Positions 23,040-34,975 of a stretch of 64,000 nucleotides of DNA are shown here, one piece after another (within the stretch, counting starts at the first letter, position 1; the number at the start of each line of letters is the position of its first letter). The stretch comes from Lepus europaeus. Lineage: Eukaryota; Chordata; Mammalia; Lagomorpha; Leporidae. The DNA lies in contig NC_084832.1 in assembly GCF_033115175.1 (NCBI RefSeq), positions 9,661,342-9,725,341 on the forward strand. Direction: 5' to 3'. The notes beneath the pieces were generated by a model. The model saw only the letters and a program-made list of their open reading frames with translations. It was not told the origin of the DNA and did not search any database. The translations under genes and the position numbers were made by a program.

Positions 23040-23890
23040 AGGCAAAAGAACTTCATGGATGTTTTCCAAAAGGAGACATACAAATGGCCAATAGGTTTAT
23101 GCAAAAATGTTTAACTATCAGTGAAACACAAATTAAAGGCACAATGAAATATTACCTCACCCCAGATAGAAGGGCTGTTATCAAAAAGAAGAAAACAAAT
23201 GTTGGCAAGGGTATAAAGCAAGGAAAACTCACACAATGCTGGTGGGAATGTAAATTAGTACCACCATCATAGAACACAGTATAAAAATTCCTCAAAAAAT
23301 GAAAAGCAGAACTACCATCTAATCCTGCAACCCCTTCACTAGCTACATTTCCAAAGGAAGTGGAATCAATATCTTGAAGAGATCTGAACTCTCTTGTTCA
23401 TTATAGCATTATTACCATTTGATGTACACACCCACATGCACACATGCACACAATGGAATTCTATTCACCCATTAAAAATAAAAGTCTGTCTTTTGCAACA
23501 ACATGAATAATCTTGTAGGACTATGTGGAGTGAAATAAGCCAGACACAGGAAGACAAATACCACATGACTTCATTTATACATATAGTTAGAATCTAAAAA
23601 GGTTTATATCATAAAAGTAGAGTAGAATGGTGATAGTAGATGGGAAAAAATAATGGGGAAATGTTGGTTAAAAAGTTACACAATTAAAGGCAGGAGGAAT
23701 AAATTTCAAGAGATCTATTGTACAGCAAGATTACTATAGTTGATGAGTATATATTATATTCTTGAAACATATTAAAGAAAGTGGATACTATGCCCTCTTA
23801 CTACAAAAATAACAACTATGTGAGATATCACATTTAGTGATTACATATATTTAAATACTCCATTATTTTATACAAAATAAAATCACACAG
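23040..23890 (+). mobile_element. Old L1 3' portion (ORF2 end and 3' UTR)
   Basis: Shows 'caaatggccaataggttta', 'cctcaccccagatagaagggctgttatcaaaaag', 'caatgctggtgggaatgtaaattagta', 'aacatgaataatcttgtaggac' and 'gtgaaataagccagacacagg', typical of the 3' third of ancient mammalian L1. Opposite orientation to the piece near 17 kb. Confidence 0.85.
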
Positions 23891-26269
23891 TTTTCTGTTT
23901 TAAAGTAAAAACATTAAAATGTAATCATCAGAAAGAAGATAGAATTTTTAAAGTACACTTTTTGTAGATGGTCTAAAATACTGAATGCACTCCCACATTA
24001 TGTTGAAATGGGTCAGATTTTAGTGATTAAAAAGTGATTCCAGTTTTCCTTTAAACTGTTTTTTTAAATTTTAGTATATATTGCCTAAAAATAAAAATGC
24101 ATTAAAAACATACTTTTGGTTAACCTTTAATAAAGTGAACACTCTCATAAGTACCACTCAAGTTTCATAGAACATCTGCAGCAGCCCAGGGTGCCTTCTA
24201 TGGACCCCCATCCCAGCATTTGCTCCCTTCCTCTATTCAAAGATGACATGATTTTCAAGGTAACCACTTCATTGCTTTCTCTAAAATGTTGCTGCCTAAG
24301 CATGTATCCCCAAAACCATATGCTTTTCCTCTTTTTTGCATTTTCAGTGAGCAAAAATCTTATAGGACTGGTTCCAGTCACGGCAGAGTGGCTTATAATA
24401 AACTCATACTCCTGCAGGTATCAGTCAGATAGATTCTAGACAAAACATTAAATGGTGCTGCTTGAAGGTAATGAATTGCCAGCAAAGGCAGGAAGACACC
24501 AAAAGGAATCTGGCTCATCATAAAAGGAACCACTCTGGGTGAGATCTATCATTGCAAAGCTTTTCCCTTGAAGACTGCTATCAACTCATGCAGCACAGTG
24601 GGTGGAATAAAGCAGAAAGCCACATGTGCTTGAGGTCTGAGAGAAGGGAGTCTAGATCTGCTAGCACATCTGTGGGCTGTCGGAGAAATCCCAGGAGGAA
24701 GCACATATAGAGATACCCTCTATTTGTGCATTTAATTTCCCTTCCAATCCTTGGCTGATCCCTGGAGAGCTCATATGCAGAGGAGACCCCAAATAGAAAG
24801 AGCTGGGATGTCTGATCAGCGATTTTAGCTTCTGCCCACCTCCAGTGAAACAAAGTTTAGATTCAAGTTTGTTCAAATTTGAGGGGTTTAATAAACACCA
24901 TAGGTTTTCCAGCAGTATCTAAGAAGGGCCGTGCCTTAGGAACAAAACCCATGTTTCAGTACTAAGAGTCTGTGAAAAAACAAGTGTGAAATCAGAAAGT
25001 TCATCCTCATAAAGTGAAAAACTAAACCTAAAAAAAGTCAATATAATAACTAGTAATTTAACTCCCTGCTGGACAATCAGCAATAACCTTTAGTGGGCTA
25101 GTCCATGACCAGAGTCTCTGCAAGATGTAATGAACCATTTCCAGTACACACTACAGAAAGCAACACCTAAACATGCAAAGAAACACAAAATTGGGACTCA
25201 TAGTCAAGAGAAAAATTAATGTGCTTTAGAAATTCTACAGACCTTAAAATATGACACTTTGCCTCAAAAAATAGTAAACTCCAACATGTCTTCCTCCTAC
25301 CAAAAAAAAAATTCTGGGAGCAGGAATTGAGACACATAAAAGCAAAGAATTTCAACACATAATGTCAAAGCTAAATCAAAGAACATCCTAGATTTTGTCC
25401 CAGCAAGGCTCCTAAGCCCATCTATCATTCACCATCCACTCTCCCATGATAATTAGAGTCAATATCCTAGAACATGGAATCCAGCCAGCTGATGTGATTG
25501 CTTGTACTTTTTCTGTTCAGATCTTCTCAATGAAAGAGAAAAGATGAATATAAGAGTGAGAACTTCTTGGAGCTGAGTCAGGGTATACACATTAGAATCG
25601 TAGAATGCGTGTTCCCCAATTCCAAGGACAAATTCTGCTAAAGGTAAGGTATTCATCAAATCTGAAAAGTACACTAATCCTCACTATTGGAACACACAAC
25701 ACTAGACAAATTCTGCTCTGTACTAAGGGTCACAAAAAATTTAATAGAATACAATTTCAGCTCTAAAACTATCATTCAGAAAAGTAAAGAAAAATATGCC
25801 AGATAAATGACCAAAAACTTAAAGTCAGTGGAATTGTTTGACGAAATATAAAACATGCACTCCTGATAATTCATATACAAACATGAATAAAATCAGAATT
25901 GATATTACATCCAAAAAAGCAAAAGATATGGAAGGAGGAAAAAGGAAAGTATATAGAAAAAAATGGAAGTCAAATGAAGAGAAAGGAAAGAAACAGTGCT
26001 TTCAAGACACTAAAGAACCTAGTCTGGACGGAAACTAACTCAGTCAATGAAGGAAATTCTTTCTGAGCACTTTTCACATGAGAACAGTTAAAAATAAATC
26101 TAATGAAGTAACATGTAACAGATTAATAGCAAAAGTATAGAATTAAATGAAAATGGATATTGTAGAATTAAGTAAACAATGTATCATTTCCAGAGCAAGA
26201 AATAATTTTGAAATGATAAGGAGTCAGATACATTCAAGACTCGAGATAATCATTATAAATACAAAGGGA
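23891..26269. other. Intergenic stretch, no gene seen
   Basis: No credible exon. The A-rich part from about 25.7 to 26.2 kb could be an old L1 ORF1-type remnant but is too diverged to call. Frames of 60-90 codons here lack domains. Confidence 0.45.
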
Positions 26270-26594
26270 CGGCTGGCGCCGTGGCTTAACAGGCTAATCC
26301 TCCGCCTTGTGGCGCCGGCACACCGGGTTCTAGTCCCAGTTGGGGCGCCGGATTCTATCCCGGTTGCCCCTCTTCCAGGCCAGCTCTCTGCTATGGCCCA
26401 GGAAGGCAGTGGAGGATGGCCCAAGTGCTTGGGCCCTGCACCCCATGGGAGACCAGGAGAAGCACCTGGCTCCTGGCTTCGGATCAGCGAGATGCGCTGG
26501 CCGCAGTGGCCATTGGAGGGTGAACCAATGGCAAAAAGGAAGACCTTTCTCTCTGTCTCTCTCTCACTATCCACTCTGCCTGTCAAAAAAAAAA
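26270..26594 (+). repeat. Leporid C-type SINE (young subfamily)
   Basis: GGCTGGCGCCGTGGCTTAACAG head and a complete body. The exact target duplication AAATACAAAGGGA lies at 26257-26269 and 26595-26607. Confidence 0.94.
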
Positions 26595-26631
26595 AAATAC
26601 AAAGGGAAGGAGGGATAGATTTCTCTTTTTT

Positions 26632-26956
26632 AAAGTTTATGTTTATTTTTATTTATTTGAAAGGCAGAGTGACAGAAAGAAAGAGACAGAGAGAGAACTT
26701 CCATCAGCTGGTTCACTCCTCCAAATACCTGCAATAGCCAAAGCTGGGCCAGCTGAAAGCCAGGAGACAGCAATTCCATCTGGGTGACACAATGTGTGGC
26801 AGGGGCCCAAGTACTTAAACAGTCACCTGCTGCCTCCAAGGCACATTAGCAGAGAGCTGGATTGGCAGCCAAAGCAGGACTTGGTCTCGGGTACTCCAAT
26901 ATGGGAGCAGGCATCCCAAGTGGCAGCTTATCCTACTGTAGGGCAGCACTCGCCCA
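26632..26956 (-). repeat. Leporid C-type SINE (minus strand)
   Basis: TTTATTTATTTGAAAGGCAGAGTGACAG at the left is the reversed SINE tail. GTAGGGCAGCACTCGCCC at the right is the reversed head. Confidence 0.87.
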
Positions 26957-27058
26957 AGGTTGCTCTTAAATTAGATAATAGGTAACATAGATAAAGCGCC
27001 AACATAAGTAATCCAGATAAGACACTTGATTTTCCTCAAATATAAAAGCTAAAATAGG

Positions 27059-27357
27059 GGGTCGACACTGTGGTGTAGCAGATGAAGCCGCCACCTGCAG
27101 TACGGGCATCCCATATGGGCACCAGTTGGAGTCCCAGCTGTTCCACTTCCAATCCAGCTCCCTGCTATGAACTGGGAAAGCAGTAGAAGATGGCCCAAGT
27201 GCTTGGGCTCCTGCACCTACATGGGAGACCTGGAGTCCTGGCAGCCCTGGCCGTTGTGGCCATTTGGTGAGTGAGCTAGCAGAATGGAGGATCTCTCTCT
27301 CTCTCTCTCTCTCTGTAACTCTGTCTTTCCAACAAATCTTAAAAAAAAAAAAAAAGA
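27059..27357 (+). repeat. Leporid C-type SINE
   Basis: GGGTCGACACTGTGGTGTAGC head, a body with a small internal deletion ('cctggagtcctggcagccctgg'), a CT run and poly-A. Target duplication AGCTAAAATAGG at 27047-27058 and 27358-27369. Confidence 0.92.
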
Positions 27358-27708
27358 AGCTAAAATAGGAAAAATATCTAAACACAGAAAATAAGAAAAT
27401 TTTCTTGATGAAAACAAAATGTACGTTGATGTAGTGTGATCACCCCAGAGACCTGTTCTGATTAGCTTCCTGAACTTCAATGCAAAGACTAAATTCTTCA
27501 AGTACACAAACAGGAAAAAATACTGCTTATGAGGAGAAACATAAAAAAAACATTAAAAAAAGTCAGTCGCTGACTTTTCCCAAACAACATTCAGTGCCCA
27601 GACATAACACAATAATGTCTGTAAAGGTCAGAGGCAATACTATGAAGCAAGAATATTTTTACCTCTCAAGTTGTTGTTTGATTAAGAAGATGAAAAGATA
27701 CCTTCTCA

Positions 27709-28096
27709 GGCTGGCACTGTGGCATAGTAGATTAATCCTCCACCTGAGGCATTGGCATGGCGCTTAGGAGGTGAGGCGTGGCGGGTGGGGCAGCCGCCTG
27801 TGATGCAGGCATCCCATCTAGGTGCTGGTTCTAGTCCCGGCCGCTCCTCTTCAGATCCAGCTCTCTGCTGTGGCCTGGGAAAGCAGCAGAAGATGGCTCA
27901 CATGCTTGGGCCCCTGCACCCAAGAGTGAGACCTGAGACCCAGAAGAATCTCCAGACTCCTGGCTTCGGATTGGCCCAGCTCCAGCTGTTGTGGCCAATT
28001 GAGGGGTGAACCAGTGGATGGAAGACCTTTCTCTCTGTCTTTCCCACTCACTAACTCTACCTCTCAAGTAAATAAATAAAATCTTAAAAAAAAAAA
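27709..28096 (+). repeat. Composite leporid SINE with duplicated head
   Basis: Two successive heads precede one body: GGCTGGCACTGTGGCATAGTAGATTAATCC, then GTGAGGCGTGGCGGGTGGGGCAGCCGCC. The two are of different subfamily type. Target duplication AAAAGATACCTTCTCA at 27693-27708 and 28097-28112 encloses both, so the composite inserted as one unit. Confidence 0.88.
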
Positions 28097-28112
28097 AAAA
28101 GATACCTTCTCA

Positions 28113-28789
28113 AACAGGAAAGAGCCAGGGAATACAAAACCCATTCCAGATGAAACTAATCAGAACACACATCATTAAAAAGAAGGAAATTAAGAAAAAA
28201 AAGTCCTCAAAAATACAAAAGTCATGTGTGGTGAATTACAATTGGTCATATGTCTTCTTTGGTTTTTCTCAAAGAAAGTTGGAGTTTTCTTCCTTCTACT
28301 CTGAAACTATAGCAGAAATGGTGCTGTACCAGTTGAGACCCAGACTTTAAGTGGACTGGCAACTTTTGCTTCTACATACATGAAATCCTCTCTTGTGATA
28401 TGCCAGCCTCTTAGAGAGGCCATGTGCAGCTGCTGCTGGCAATTGCTCCAGCTGAGCTTCCAGGCAGAGGCAACATCAAGGACCAGCACGTGGGTACCAC
28501 CTTAGATGTTCCAGCCTGACGAATGCAACCCCTTTGTGCCACAAGGGGTGCAGTAAGAAACCCAGCCACTCCTCATAATCATGGGAGAAGATTCATGGAT
28601 GCTGTTCTAAATCTTTAAGTTTCCAGGTGTTTTGTTTCATAATATTGCAAAACTAAAACAGTATTATGAAAGGGTAGACAGTAAGTACCAAATGCATTTA
28701 AAACACTAAACATCTGAAAAAATTCTTGCTATAAAAGCAGAATGTATTTATTATAATACCAATGAGAAAAAAATCTCCACTATAATGGC
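28113..28789. other. Intergenic stretch, no gene seen
   Basis: No exon or clear repeat. The 28.3-28.56 kb part is GC-richer with 'gccagcctcttagagaggcc', but no family is recognised. Confidence 0.45.
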
Positions 28790-29220
28790 TCCCATGTCAC
28801 TTAGGGCACTAGCCAAAGTCTTTGCCATGCCTGGACCCCACGCCCTACTCCATAGGTACTTCCACCCTCCCGCTTGCTCTTCTTTCCTGTTACTCCCTTT
28901 ACTCAGTCCTCTCTCCATTGGTCCTAGAATGGCCAGGCACACCCTCAGGATCTGACCTGGCTTTCCTGTACCTGGATGTTGGATTGAGTAACGGTCTCAA
29001 CCCATCTCCTAGCTTGCCTTGATAATTAATTAGGAGAAAATCCTTCATCTCACTCCTACTCCAGGTACTATTCCTCATCACTCTTCCCTCTGCTTTCAGC
29101 TGTTCCTATTTTTTTATTTACTACATTATTGTGATATTTATTTGATATTTATTTTATTTTCTGTCTGTCTCCTGACTAGGCTCCTGCCTCATTATATGTA
29201 ACTGCTCAATATCTGTGTAT
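28790..29220 (+). repeat. L2 LINE 3' fragment
   Basis: The run from 'gcactagccaaagtctttgcc' through the pyrimidine-rich 'cttgctcttctttcctgttactccc' to 'atttatttgatatttattttattttctgtctgtctcctgactagg' and 'ctgctcaatatctg' follows the L2 3'-end order. Ancient and diverged. Confidence 0.5.
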
Positions 29221-29629
29221 GACTATAATTTGGAATACAGAAGTCAGGGAGGGAGGAAGGAAATAGGAGAATATTGGTTTCCCCACCTTTCATTGCTAGG
29301 GAGTCAACATTGCACAAAATTCAGTATATGTTTAAATACCTTGACCATATTGTGTTTTCCATGATAACTTCACAATATTTATCTTACATTCTATAATTCC
29401 TTTAATTCTATATTTTTATGTTAAACTGATATTTCAGTACATCTAATTTATAAAAGAGTGAGCATAACGTAATCCCAATTTTGTAATCATCCCTTTCTAC
29501 ACAGAAACAAAGATCTTATCTTTCTCTGTTTATCTACATTGGGCGACTCTGAATCAATGTACACTTAATAACAAAAAATGTTATTTCTCGTGACTGATAT
29601 TTGGACAATTGCTCACCCTCTGATCACAC

Positions 29630-30655
29630 AAACAAGACAAGTGTCTGCTAATACTAACTGAGAGAATCAAAAAGGGAGAGAAAGATCCAACATGGGAAGT
29701 GGGATACACAGCAGACTCATAGAATGGCAGATGTCCTAAACAACACTCTGGCCTCAGAATCAGCCCTTAAGGCATTCGGATCTGGCTGAAGACCCCATGA
29801 GAGTATTGTAGGCATGGAAAGCCAAGATACCATGGAAAAGAAAAAAAGAAGAAGACCTAAATGAAAGATCTCTTTTAGTGAGATCCCAGTGGAAAGAACA
29901 GGGCCATCAAAGAAGGAGGTACCTTTCTGTGAAGGGAGGAGAGAACTTCCACTTTGACTATGACCCTATCGGGATAATATCAAAGTTGGCAAATCCTAAA
30001 GGCTTCCATAGCCTTGGCAACTCATGACTAGAGCCTAGGGAGATTACTGACGCCATGAACAGGAGTGTCAAATTGTTAAGTCAGCAACAGAAGTCACTGT
30101 GTACTTACATCCCATGTGGGAACTGTCCTTAATGTGTTGTCTAATGTGCAGTGATGCTATAACTAGTACTGAAACAGTATTTTTACACTTTGTGTTTCTG
30201 CGTGGGTACAAACTGATGAGATCTTTACTAATTATATACTGAATCTATCTTCTGTATATAAAGAGAATTGGAAATGAAAAAAAAAAAAAACAAAACCTGG
30301 TGTTAAATTGGAAATGGCATAGAAAATTAATTAATTTTTAAAAAAATATTATGTAGGATCTCTGTCTTTAATGTGCTGTATACTCTTATTTAATGCTATA
30401 ACTAGTACTCCAACAGTATTTTTTTTTTCACTTTGTGTTGCTATATGGGGGCAAACTGTTGAAATCTTTACCTAATATATACTAAACTGATCTTTTGTAT
30501 ATAAAGAGAATTGAAAATGAATCATGATGTGATTGGAAGGGGAGAGGGAGCGGGAGGGGGGAGGGTTGTGGGTGGGAGGGAAGTTTTGGGAGGGGGAAGC
30601 CATTGTAACCCATAAGCTGTACTTTGGAAATTTATATTCATTAAATAAAAGTTTA
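29630..30655 (+). mobile_element. L1 3' UTR with internally duplicated module
   Basis: 5'-truncated L1 holding only 3' UTR. The module 'aactagtact..aacagtattttt..ctttgtgttnctn..tgtatataaagagaattg' occurs twice, at about 30160-30277 and 30392-30514. Between them lie an A tract and 'cctggtgttaaattggaaatggcatagaaaattaat'. After the second module come the G-rich block and 'attcattaaataaaagttt'. The copy near 49.4-49.9 kb has the same two-module layout. Confidence 0.85.
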
Positions 30656-31984
30656 ATTAAAAAAATTAAATTCTTTATTATAAATATCAGTTATAAAAAT
30701 TACTATAATGTTAAATTTAAAAAATAAATTACTCACTGCTTACTGAGTCATTTCTATCCATGTGTCCTCAAAGTAACTAATATTTAACGTGTACAAAGAA
30801 ATTATTCACCTTACGCTTTTCACCCCAGGTTTGTTTTCTGATGCTACATCAAAGATGAGGTAGACTTATGACATTGAAACTTGAAATTAAAATCTGTTTT
30901 TGACTCTCTGTATTACAAGGCAACTAGTTATCCAGTGCCTTCTTGTGTGGGATTAGAAGGGTTAATGGGCAGTTAGGAAGAGCCCCTGTGGGAATGTGGG
31001 ACCAGGTGTTTGTATGAAACCCACCATGTTCTTATTAGACAAAAGACATTACCCCAAGAAAATCAAAAGGTTGATCGTTACAGAACAAAAAGGCTCACAT
31101 ACCCATAGGTTACTGACCAGAATACACCACAAAGCAACATGTCCTAAAATGTCATGTCTCAAGTGGTTGGCAAGGTAAGGTTTGTTAACTGTTCAGTAAG
31201 CGAGACATTCTGCCTCTCAAATAAATAAATACATAAATCATTAAAAAAAAAAAAGCAAAACAGACCCCCCCCACCACATAGAAGAATTGATCAATTAATA
31301 TGCATTCCTAAATAACCTCCCAATCCCCAGTCCTTGATGGAGCACTCTCTTGGGTACCCCTCCAGGCAAGCGGGGGTCTCAGTTTCTCAATAAAAATCTA
31401 CTTTAATTCAATTTGCTCACTGCCCTCATTGTCCATGTCATAATTCTCATAACACTTTGTTCCTCACTTTAGTGTTTCTGATCCATTTCTGATCCTCCAT
31501 TCATTCCACTGCTATGATCAAAACCCTTGTAATGAAAGAAATACAAATTCCTTCACACATTATAATTTTCGAGACTCCATCCTTGACCTATCCTCCCACT
31601 TCAAAATCTCTCCCCAGCCTAAGAACCTCTCTTGCATTCTCAAACCCTAGACAACCATTCTGGTTTCACTTCCCTATACTTCACTATCTTTATCTCCTTT
31701 TCTGTTAGTGTTTAACAAAGTTCCCTTTGAAAAGACTCCTGTTTCATAAATGCTGGGGAAAGTAAAGGAAGATTGTCTATCTACTTGTCTCAGTTTTCCC
31801 TCAAGCTGGAGGTTTCCAAGGAAGGTAGAATATGAGGAATATGGGAGGGACGTATGGAACCCAAAGGGGAAACAAAGTCAAAAATTTGAAAATGAGGGCA
31901 ATGATGGGGCACAAATCCACTGTGACTCCCTCCACTCTATCAGCTGCCCCTGCAGCTTAGAAAGTTATGTGATCAGAATCCCAC
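30656..31984. other. Intergenic stretch with a SINE tail remnant and LTR-like scrap
   Basis: At about 31208-31252, CTCAAATAAATAAATACATAAATC plus poly-A is an orphan SINE 3' tail. Near 31.33-31.46 kb, 'caagcgggggtctcagtttctcaataaaaatc' looks like the R/U5 part of an LTR, without provable ends. 31.44-31.74 kb may be diverged L2. No exon is seen. Confidence 0.4.
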
Positions 31985-32430
31985 TCTTCGTGTTTTGGGA
32001 GGTACTGTGGTTTGCACAGTGTTTGAGTGTGTCCTCCAGGAGTCCATGTATTGCAATGTGGCACTGTGAAGGGGTGATAGAACCGTTAACAGGTAGGGCT
32101 TAGAGCAACATTATTTAGGTCATCAGGGATGCTATCTTTGGAAGGGATTAATTCTGGTCTCACAACGTGAGTTAGTTCTCTCTGGCATAGGTTCTTATGA
32201 GGTCAATTCTGGCCCTTCTCTGCTTTCTTGGATCCTATCTCACAATGAGATCACTCTCAGATGTGCTCCTTCAACCTTGACATGCCAAACCATAGGCTCT
32301 TACCAGAGTTGCACAGAAACTGGTACCATGTTCTTCAGCCTCCAGAACTTTGAGCTAAATAAACCTCTTTTCTTTATAAGTTATTTGGCTTCTGGTATTA
32401 TGGCAATGGCAAATGTGCTAATATAAAATG
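31985..32430 (+). repeat. MaLR-type LTR
   Basis: Order of words: 'gtactgtggtttgcac..gtgtcctccaggagtcc', 'gagttagttctctctggcata', then 'cagcctccagaactttgagctaaataaacctcttttctttataag' and 'tctggtattatggcaatggcaaatgtgctaata'. This is the U3-R-U5 order of MST/MLT1-like LTRs. Confidence 0.75.
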
Positions 32431-32439
32431 TGCATGGGC

Positions 32440-32765
32440 TGAAAAGCATCCCTCATAAATCTAATAGTGAAGCCCTAAAGCCTAGTGCCTGAGAAGGCAA
32501 CTATAGTTGAAGATAAAGTCTTTAAAGATATAATTATGCTAATATGAACTCACAGGGACTAGTGTCCTTGTAAGATGAGGAAGACATCAGAGAAAAGACC
32601 AGGTGAGGACACAGTGAGGAGGCTTCAGGAAACACCAAACTGGATGGCACCTTGGCCTTAGACCTCAAGCCTTCAGAACTATGAGAAGATAAATCTCTAT
32701 TAGGTCTCCCAGGCTATGGTACTTTATTATGACAGCTCTAGCAAGCTCATAGGGAAGGCATGGAA
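32440..32765 (+). repeat. MaLR (MLT1-type) LTR
   Basis: Contains 'aagtctttaaagatataattatgctaatatgaactcacagggactagtgtccttgtaagatgagg', 'gtgaggacacagtgaggagg', 'gaccttggcctta..cttcagaactatgagaagataaatctctatt' and 'tggtactttattatgacagctctagcaagc'. This is the MLT1 order. Confidence 0.8.
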
Positions 32766-33369
32766 AGATTGTCACCTTAAACTTTGTTTTTCAAAGTGTC
32801 ATTGGACATGGGCCTCCTGACATGACTGATGTGCCATGGCCAAGGCCCAGAACCCCCACAGGCCTAGTGAGCCAGAAAGTTCCTCTGCCATGGATGTGAT
32901 GTTGAGCTGTGGTGGACATAACCAGGTCCACACACCCTCACTCCTTGGGATCCAAGAGAGATAATGACAATCCAGGCATTGTTAGAGTGGAAGCAGAGAT
33001 CAGAGAGAAACTATCATGAAGAGTTTGTGAGGCTGGGGCTGACAATAAGTCTGAGGCTGGAGATGGTGAGAGAAAGTTACTCAGCAGGACCCTCTCATTA
33101 CTGAGTGAAAGTCATGCTAATCAAACGACATCCCTGAAGGTGAGGCAAGAAGAAAGCCTGGAGATGATTGACATGATCAGGACAGGGACAGCCATATCCG
33201 CACGTTGGCCATGGTAACCTCCACTGGAAGGGTTCTCACACCTAGTCCAGGGCATTAAGCAAGGGCCTAACTGAACGAGCAGGAGAAAGTTACCACTCAT
33301 GTGGTCAGCACGCACTGCCAACCTGACAGTTTTCTGGAGCCAAACAGAGTAATGAGAAGGAATTATAGA
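32766..33369. other. Stretch between MaLR LTRs, no gene seen
   Basis: No exon. It may be degraded MaLR internal sequence, as LTRs of the same orientation lie on both sides, but no motif proves it. Confidence 0.35.
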
Positions 33370-33645
33370 GGTGATGTTCTGGGTTGAACTTTGTCTCCCC
33401 ACTCCCTACACGCCTGCTTGAAGCTTAATTTAATGTCTAGCACCTCAGAATGTGCCATATTTGGAAATAGGGTCTTCAAAGGTAATCAAGCTACGACGGG
33501 ATTGTTATAGTGAGACCTAATCTGATACAACTGCATGCTTATCAAAAGGGGAAATTTGGACATAGAGAGAAAGACACTTGAAGGCTCTCCATTGTGTATG
33601 CCACCCCACTTGTGGTACTTTGTTAACAGCAGCTATAGGAAACCA
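33370..33645 (+). repeat. MaLR (MLT1-type) LTR, shortened
   Basis: 'gtgatgttctgggttgaactttgtctcccc', 'gcacctcagaatgtgccatatttggaaatagggtcttcaaagg' and 'gtggtactttgttaacagcagctataggaaac' are MLT1 landmarks. The middle is deleted relative to the copy at 32.44 kb. Confidence 0.75.
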
Positions 33646-34599
33646 TACAGTTGAAACTGATGGTAATGAGTAGAGAAATAAATGTACAAGTGACTCCCAG
33701 GAGAAGAGAGGATTTCAAGGAACACGAAGAGGGATTCAACCGGGGGCAAGGGCTCTTTGTAAAACAAGGTCATCAGGAAATCTCTGAGGAATCGTGCTTG
33801 AAGACAAATGAACTGAGAGAATTCATGTATCCTGGGCAAGGCAGCAACAAGTACCAAATCCTAAGGCAGAAACGAAGCTGTTTTATCTGGAACAACGAGG
33901 ATCCCAGAACGACTGGAGCAAGAGTGAGGAAGATCAGACGGACAGGGGCAGACTGATCAGGGCCTTCAACAACACAACAGCTGGGGCCTCATTCTGTTGT
34001 ACTGGAAACATAGTGGGGCATTTGAATGGGTAATGGCATCACCTAGTGATTAGATTTGCTGTTTCTTGTTTCTGTTATGGAGGATTGCTTCGTGGATACC
34101 AGATATGGGATTAGATCAAGAGACAGGAGGGAGGGGCTGCAGTTCAGATGATGGATGCTGACGTTAGGGTGGGGCAGTAGTGGGGAGGTGATGAGGGTCG
34201 CCCTTGGGATATATGGTGATGTGCCTGGTGAAGAAAGTGGTAGAGGGTCTTGAGAAGCAATCTGTAAGAGGGAAGAGTTGTTAATAACATGAGTGACATC
34301 GGACTAAGCACTGGCTCCTGCTATGAAACTGTAGATGTGAGGAAGGTAAGTCGAGTTTTTAGGGAATATCTGCTAAATAGATCAGATCAAGGTGAATATT
34401 AGAGGTGCTATTTAAATAGCTTGCCTGGTCCACCTTAAGTCATATGGGAGTACATTTCTCTGAGATCAGAGATCAAAGTTTCAACAATTTCCTTTGCTGC
34501 CAGGCCATGGGAAATTTGCCAGGGGAAATGGTGTGGTTGGGGAAGGAAGGTCACAAACTGAGTAAGAATGAAAATTCTGCACATCCCCTCTACCTACTG
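33646..34599. other. Intergenic stretch, no gene seen
   Basis: The GC-richer part at 33.65-34.3 kb ('ggcagaaacgaagctg', 'gatcagggccttcaacaacacaac', 'tggggcctcattctgtt') has the feel of an old interspersed repeat of uncertain class. The 101-codon frame at 33651-33956 has no recognisable domain. Confidence 0.4.
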
Positions 34600-34975
34600 G
34601 CAATAAGAAATTGGTGACAAAGTGGGATTTTTGAGTCACTTAATATTTGTTCCACATCAGTGCTGTTACCAGAATGGCTCAAGAACAGTGTCAACAGGTT
34701 TGGTTTCTGCCGAGGCCTCTCTTGGCTTACAGACAGCAATGTTCTCATGTGTCCTCCCGAGGTCTTTCCTCTGTGTGCTATGTGCTGGCATCTCTGCTTG
34801 TCTCTCACAACATCCAAGTATGCTCTTCTGTGAGGACACCTAATGGCCTCATTGAGCTTAATCACCTTTTTAATGAACTTACCTCCAAATGAGCATACAT
34901 TATGGGGTGCTGGGAATTAGAGCTACAATACATGATTTTGTGGGGACACAATCAACCCTTAACAGAGATAATTCC
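34600..34975 (-). repeat. MaLR (MLT1-type) LTR (minus strand)
   Basis: Plus-strand words 'caggtttggtttctgccgaggcctctcttggcttacagacagcaatgttctcatgtgtcctc', 'gaggacacctaatggcctcattgagcttaatcacc' and 'tttgtggggacacaatcaacccttaacag' are the reverse complement of MLT1. Confidence 0.8.

Noticed and set aside
26147-26737. 196-codon plus-strand frame
   Set aside because: Most of it is a young SINE with flanking target duplications.
31330-31460. Possible LTR with AATAAAAA near 31.4 kb
   Set aside because: No TG/CA ends or target duplication could be fixed; mentioned only within the surrounding stretch.
33651-33956. 101-codon frame in a GC-richer stretch
   Set aside because: No domain, no splice context, and it directly follows a MaLR LTR; probably old repeat.
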